Positions 62,253 to 64,000 of a stretch of 64,000 bases of DNA are shown in pieces. The translations under genes and the position numbers were made by a program. This stretch comes from Chondrosia reniformis (lineage: Eukaryota > Porifera > Demospongiae > Chondrillida > Chondrillidae): the NCBI GenBank assembly GCA_947172415.1, contig OX359192.1:2358501-2422500 (forward strand), read 5' to 3'. Below the pieces are notes generated by a model. The model ran no database searches and was not told where the DNA came from. It saw only the letters and a list, made by a program, of their open reading frames with translations. How positions within the stretch are numbered: the first letter of the stretch is position 1; each line of letters begins with the position of its first letter.

Positions 62253-63556
62253 CTAAGCATTAATTTGTTTTTGAATTCGTTTCAATGCTCGCTTCTCGTG
62301 AGACCTCTGTCTCATTTTAGCAATTGATTGGCCCAATAACAAACCAGCAAGAGCAAAGGCCTGCAGATAGGAATGAGAAACTGTTCAATCTTTATCTATC
62401 CTCAGAGCTCTTTACTGTTAATCTTACCTGAAATACCCAAAATTTTATTGTTTCTTGTTTTTCACTGTTGGCATCAGGATCACAGGGCATAAACATTTTC
62501 ACTCCAGAAGACTGACATTTTACTCTTCGCTTAAAATGCGTACTTACACATTCTTGAGTCTACACAAACAGTAGAAGATAGAGGATCATTAAATACTACA
62601 TGTTTGGCAACATTAGACTAAGCAGCCACTGAAGTAGGCTGAGTAGAGAGTGCAGAATGTAGACACAAACAGGCTATAAGTAGCAAAGACAGTTTGCGTT
62701 CAATGTCTTACTTTTTCAATCTCTAGACACCTCTTACAGTGAGTAAGGTGTTGGCACCCGCCACAATCATCTTCACGACATAAGTTTACTGATTGAACAA
62801 AAAAAAACATGTCAATACAAGAAAACACAGACTATACGATGATTAGTTTTCTCATCTCACTTACGTATTTATTTATTGTACAATATTGTTTCTATATTTA
62901 TTCAACAAAATAATAAAAACACCACCACCTCTTACACATGAAAAATCTAAGATACCATTTTCCTACATGCTATATGCCTATTCTGTAAAAGAGCCTATAG
63001 GGGAACTAAACCTGAAGAGAGCTTTGGATGAGGATACAGGAGTCTTTTCTTCCTTCTTTTCCCTTCATTCATCTTCTTCGCCACTGGGTCAGACAGCCGT
63101 TTCTGGGAATTCCACCCTTCATCAGTGATCCTGGGAGTCTTTGTCTTTTCTTTATCTTGATCTTCTGTGAATCCTTGGCCTACATACTTACTATAAACAA
63201 CTATCCTGCTCTATACTTACTTTTTAGACTACTAGATGAACTGTCGCTAGTGACTTGTTCAGTATCTTCAGAGGGATTGGTACCCGAATCTCCTTGCGCT
63301 GAACTACTTGTCGACGAATCTTTTTTAACAGATATACGTCGAGTCGCTTTGGTTAAACTGATAGGTATTAATCTAAAGAAAGAAGAAGGTCTGACATTCT
63401 AATAGGTAAGACAAAGTCTAAAACATAGGATGAGTACAATTAGGCTGAACACAAGTACAAAGTGGAACGCAAAAGAAATATGAATTAGGAATACTTCACT
63501 TACGACGATAAAAGAATTAAGATTAAAAACATGAGGAAGACTTTATTATTTTTCAT
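62253..63556 (-). CDS. jtb: JTB-like membrane protein (jumping translocation breakpoint)
   Basis: Small type I membrane protein; human JTB is reported in cytokinesis and mitochondrial function, and the role here is inferred by homology. Five exons: 63504-63556, 63221-63372, 62712-62788, 62428-62559, 62253-62360; phases agree, 173 aa (human 146). Signal peptide MKNNKVFLMFLILILLS, an added Ser/Thr-rich stretch (DSSTSSSAQGDSGTNPSED), then the Cys-rich JTB region (CREDDCGGCQHLTHCKRC, KRRVKCQSSG, MPCDPD), a membrane segment (FQAFALAGLLLG) and a basic tail (KRALKRIQKQINA) like the human one. Intron 2 holds a solo pseudo-LTR. Confidence 0.88.
62939..63180 (-). mobile_element. Solo pseudo-LTR of the Penelope-like family with hammerhead-like motif
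   Basis: Minus-strand copy of the 29236-29653 repeat, truncated at CCAAGGATTCAC. The core reads CTGATGAAGGGTGGAATTCC then CAGAAACGGCTGTCTGACCC (about 63085-63125), with the upstream CTCCCAGGATCA present. The two motif-bearing copies agree through the core despite different surroundings. No associated coding sequence. Confidence 0.8.
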
Positions 63557-63726
63557 GATTCCAACTACTGAATATCCACGATTATTCTTGGCAAAACTCT
63601 CTTTTCTTGAACAAAACAGTAAACCGAAAACCATAAGAGAGTCCTAGTCGCCATTTAATTATAACGTCATTCCTTTATTTAGTAGTAACCATAAATGGTT
63701 AACACCAGGAACTAATTAGAAAAAAT
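63557..63726. promoter_or_regulatory. Bidirectional promoter, JTB / plus-strand gene
   Basis: 170 bp between divergent start codons (JTB minus at 63556, plus gene at 63727). No TATA-like element is clear. The call rests on spacing. Confidence 0.45.
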
Positions 63727-63826
63727 ATGGCCGATGTCAACGGCAAGCTTCCTCTTCTTCTTGAAGAAGCTCGAAAGTTAAAGGAATCTCTCAGACTAGA
63801 CAAGGCAAAATTATCAGACACGCGAC
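63727..63826 (+). CDS. First exon of a plus-strand gene, possibly G-protein beta-5-like
   Basis: ATG 63727 opens 33 codons, MADVNGKLPLLLEEARKLKE then SLRLDKAKLSDTR, ending at a strong donor GTAAGTATAG. The helical N-terminus resembles that of G-beta-5 (SLK-EAE-LK-KLEEERAKL pattern), but WD repeats would lie beyond the right edge. Other coiled-coil proteins could fit. Confidence 0.5.
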
Positions 63827-64000
63827 GTAAGTATAGCTCGTTGCAACTTGCTATCTGAAATATTTGCTGATTATTGTTGTGCTGTGACAAACTGCTTATT
63901 TCAATTAGATACATCACTTTGTCTGAAATTTGATAAGTAAAGTAGCTCTTAGCGACCTCTTAAATCACTTAAAAAATTAATAATGCAATATCTTAATATA

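Overview
The window is from an animal nuclear genome. It is AT-rich and compact, with short GT-AG introns, genes a few hundred bases apart, and clear metazoan orthologues (SNX1/2, MEK5/MAP2K5, PAM, CSPG4/NG2, TRAP-beta/SSR2, JTB, an ANTP-class homeobox, a CARD-NACHT-LRR receptor). Gene density, NLR style, the Bar-like homeodomain and the repeat content fit a demosponge best. That is an inference; another early-branching marine invertebrate is possible.

Layout. 1-4.9 kb: sorting nexin gene (minus strand, 3' end off the left edge). 5.05-6.25 kb: small unknown protein (minus) divergent from a homeobox gene (plus). 6.5-10.5 kb: complete 16-exon MEK5 (minus). 11.1-12.4 kb: two-exon histone H3 variant of the CENP-A/cenH3 type (minus). 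12.6-22 kb: rearranged zone with a zig-zag copy of the MEK5 5' end, a long palindrome, a broken cenH3 exon, a 5'-truncated PAM copy (exons 6-14), a minisatellite and another MEK5 fragment. 22.3-35.6 kb: CARD-NACHT-LRR gene (minus) whose introns hold a Penelope-like retroelement with permuted domain order, a pogo-like remnant, a retroelement fragment and MITEs. Between CARD and NACHT is a huge pentapeptide repeat, and its LRR exons grew by tandem duplication of a 0.9-kb unit. 35.6-41.7 kb: gene-poor repeats and the second copy of the rearranged block, including another cenH3 exon 2. 41.7-48.6 kb: complete 14-exon PAM (minus). 48.7 kb: tRNA-Gly(CCC). 49-60 kb: seven-exon CSPG4/NG2-like proteoglycan. 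60.3-62 kb: SSR2. 62.2-63.6 kb: JTB. 63.7 kb: first exon of a plus-strand gene, possibly G-beta-5.

Themes. Most genes are housekeeping or secretory-pathway genes (retromer, MAPK signalling, peptide amidation, translocon) and are not an operon-like system. The unusual biology is (1) the Naiad-like retroelement with pseudo-LTRs carrying a candidate minimal hammerhead ribozyme, plus several related hammerhead-like relics; (2) the repeat-expanded innate immune receptor; and (3) a duplication hub that copied MEK5, cenH3 and PAM pieces to different extents. Exon boundaries were deduced by eye from splice consensus, reading phase and family similarity; no transcript or database evidence was available.
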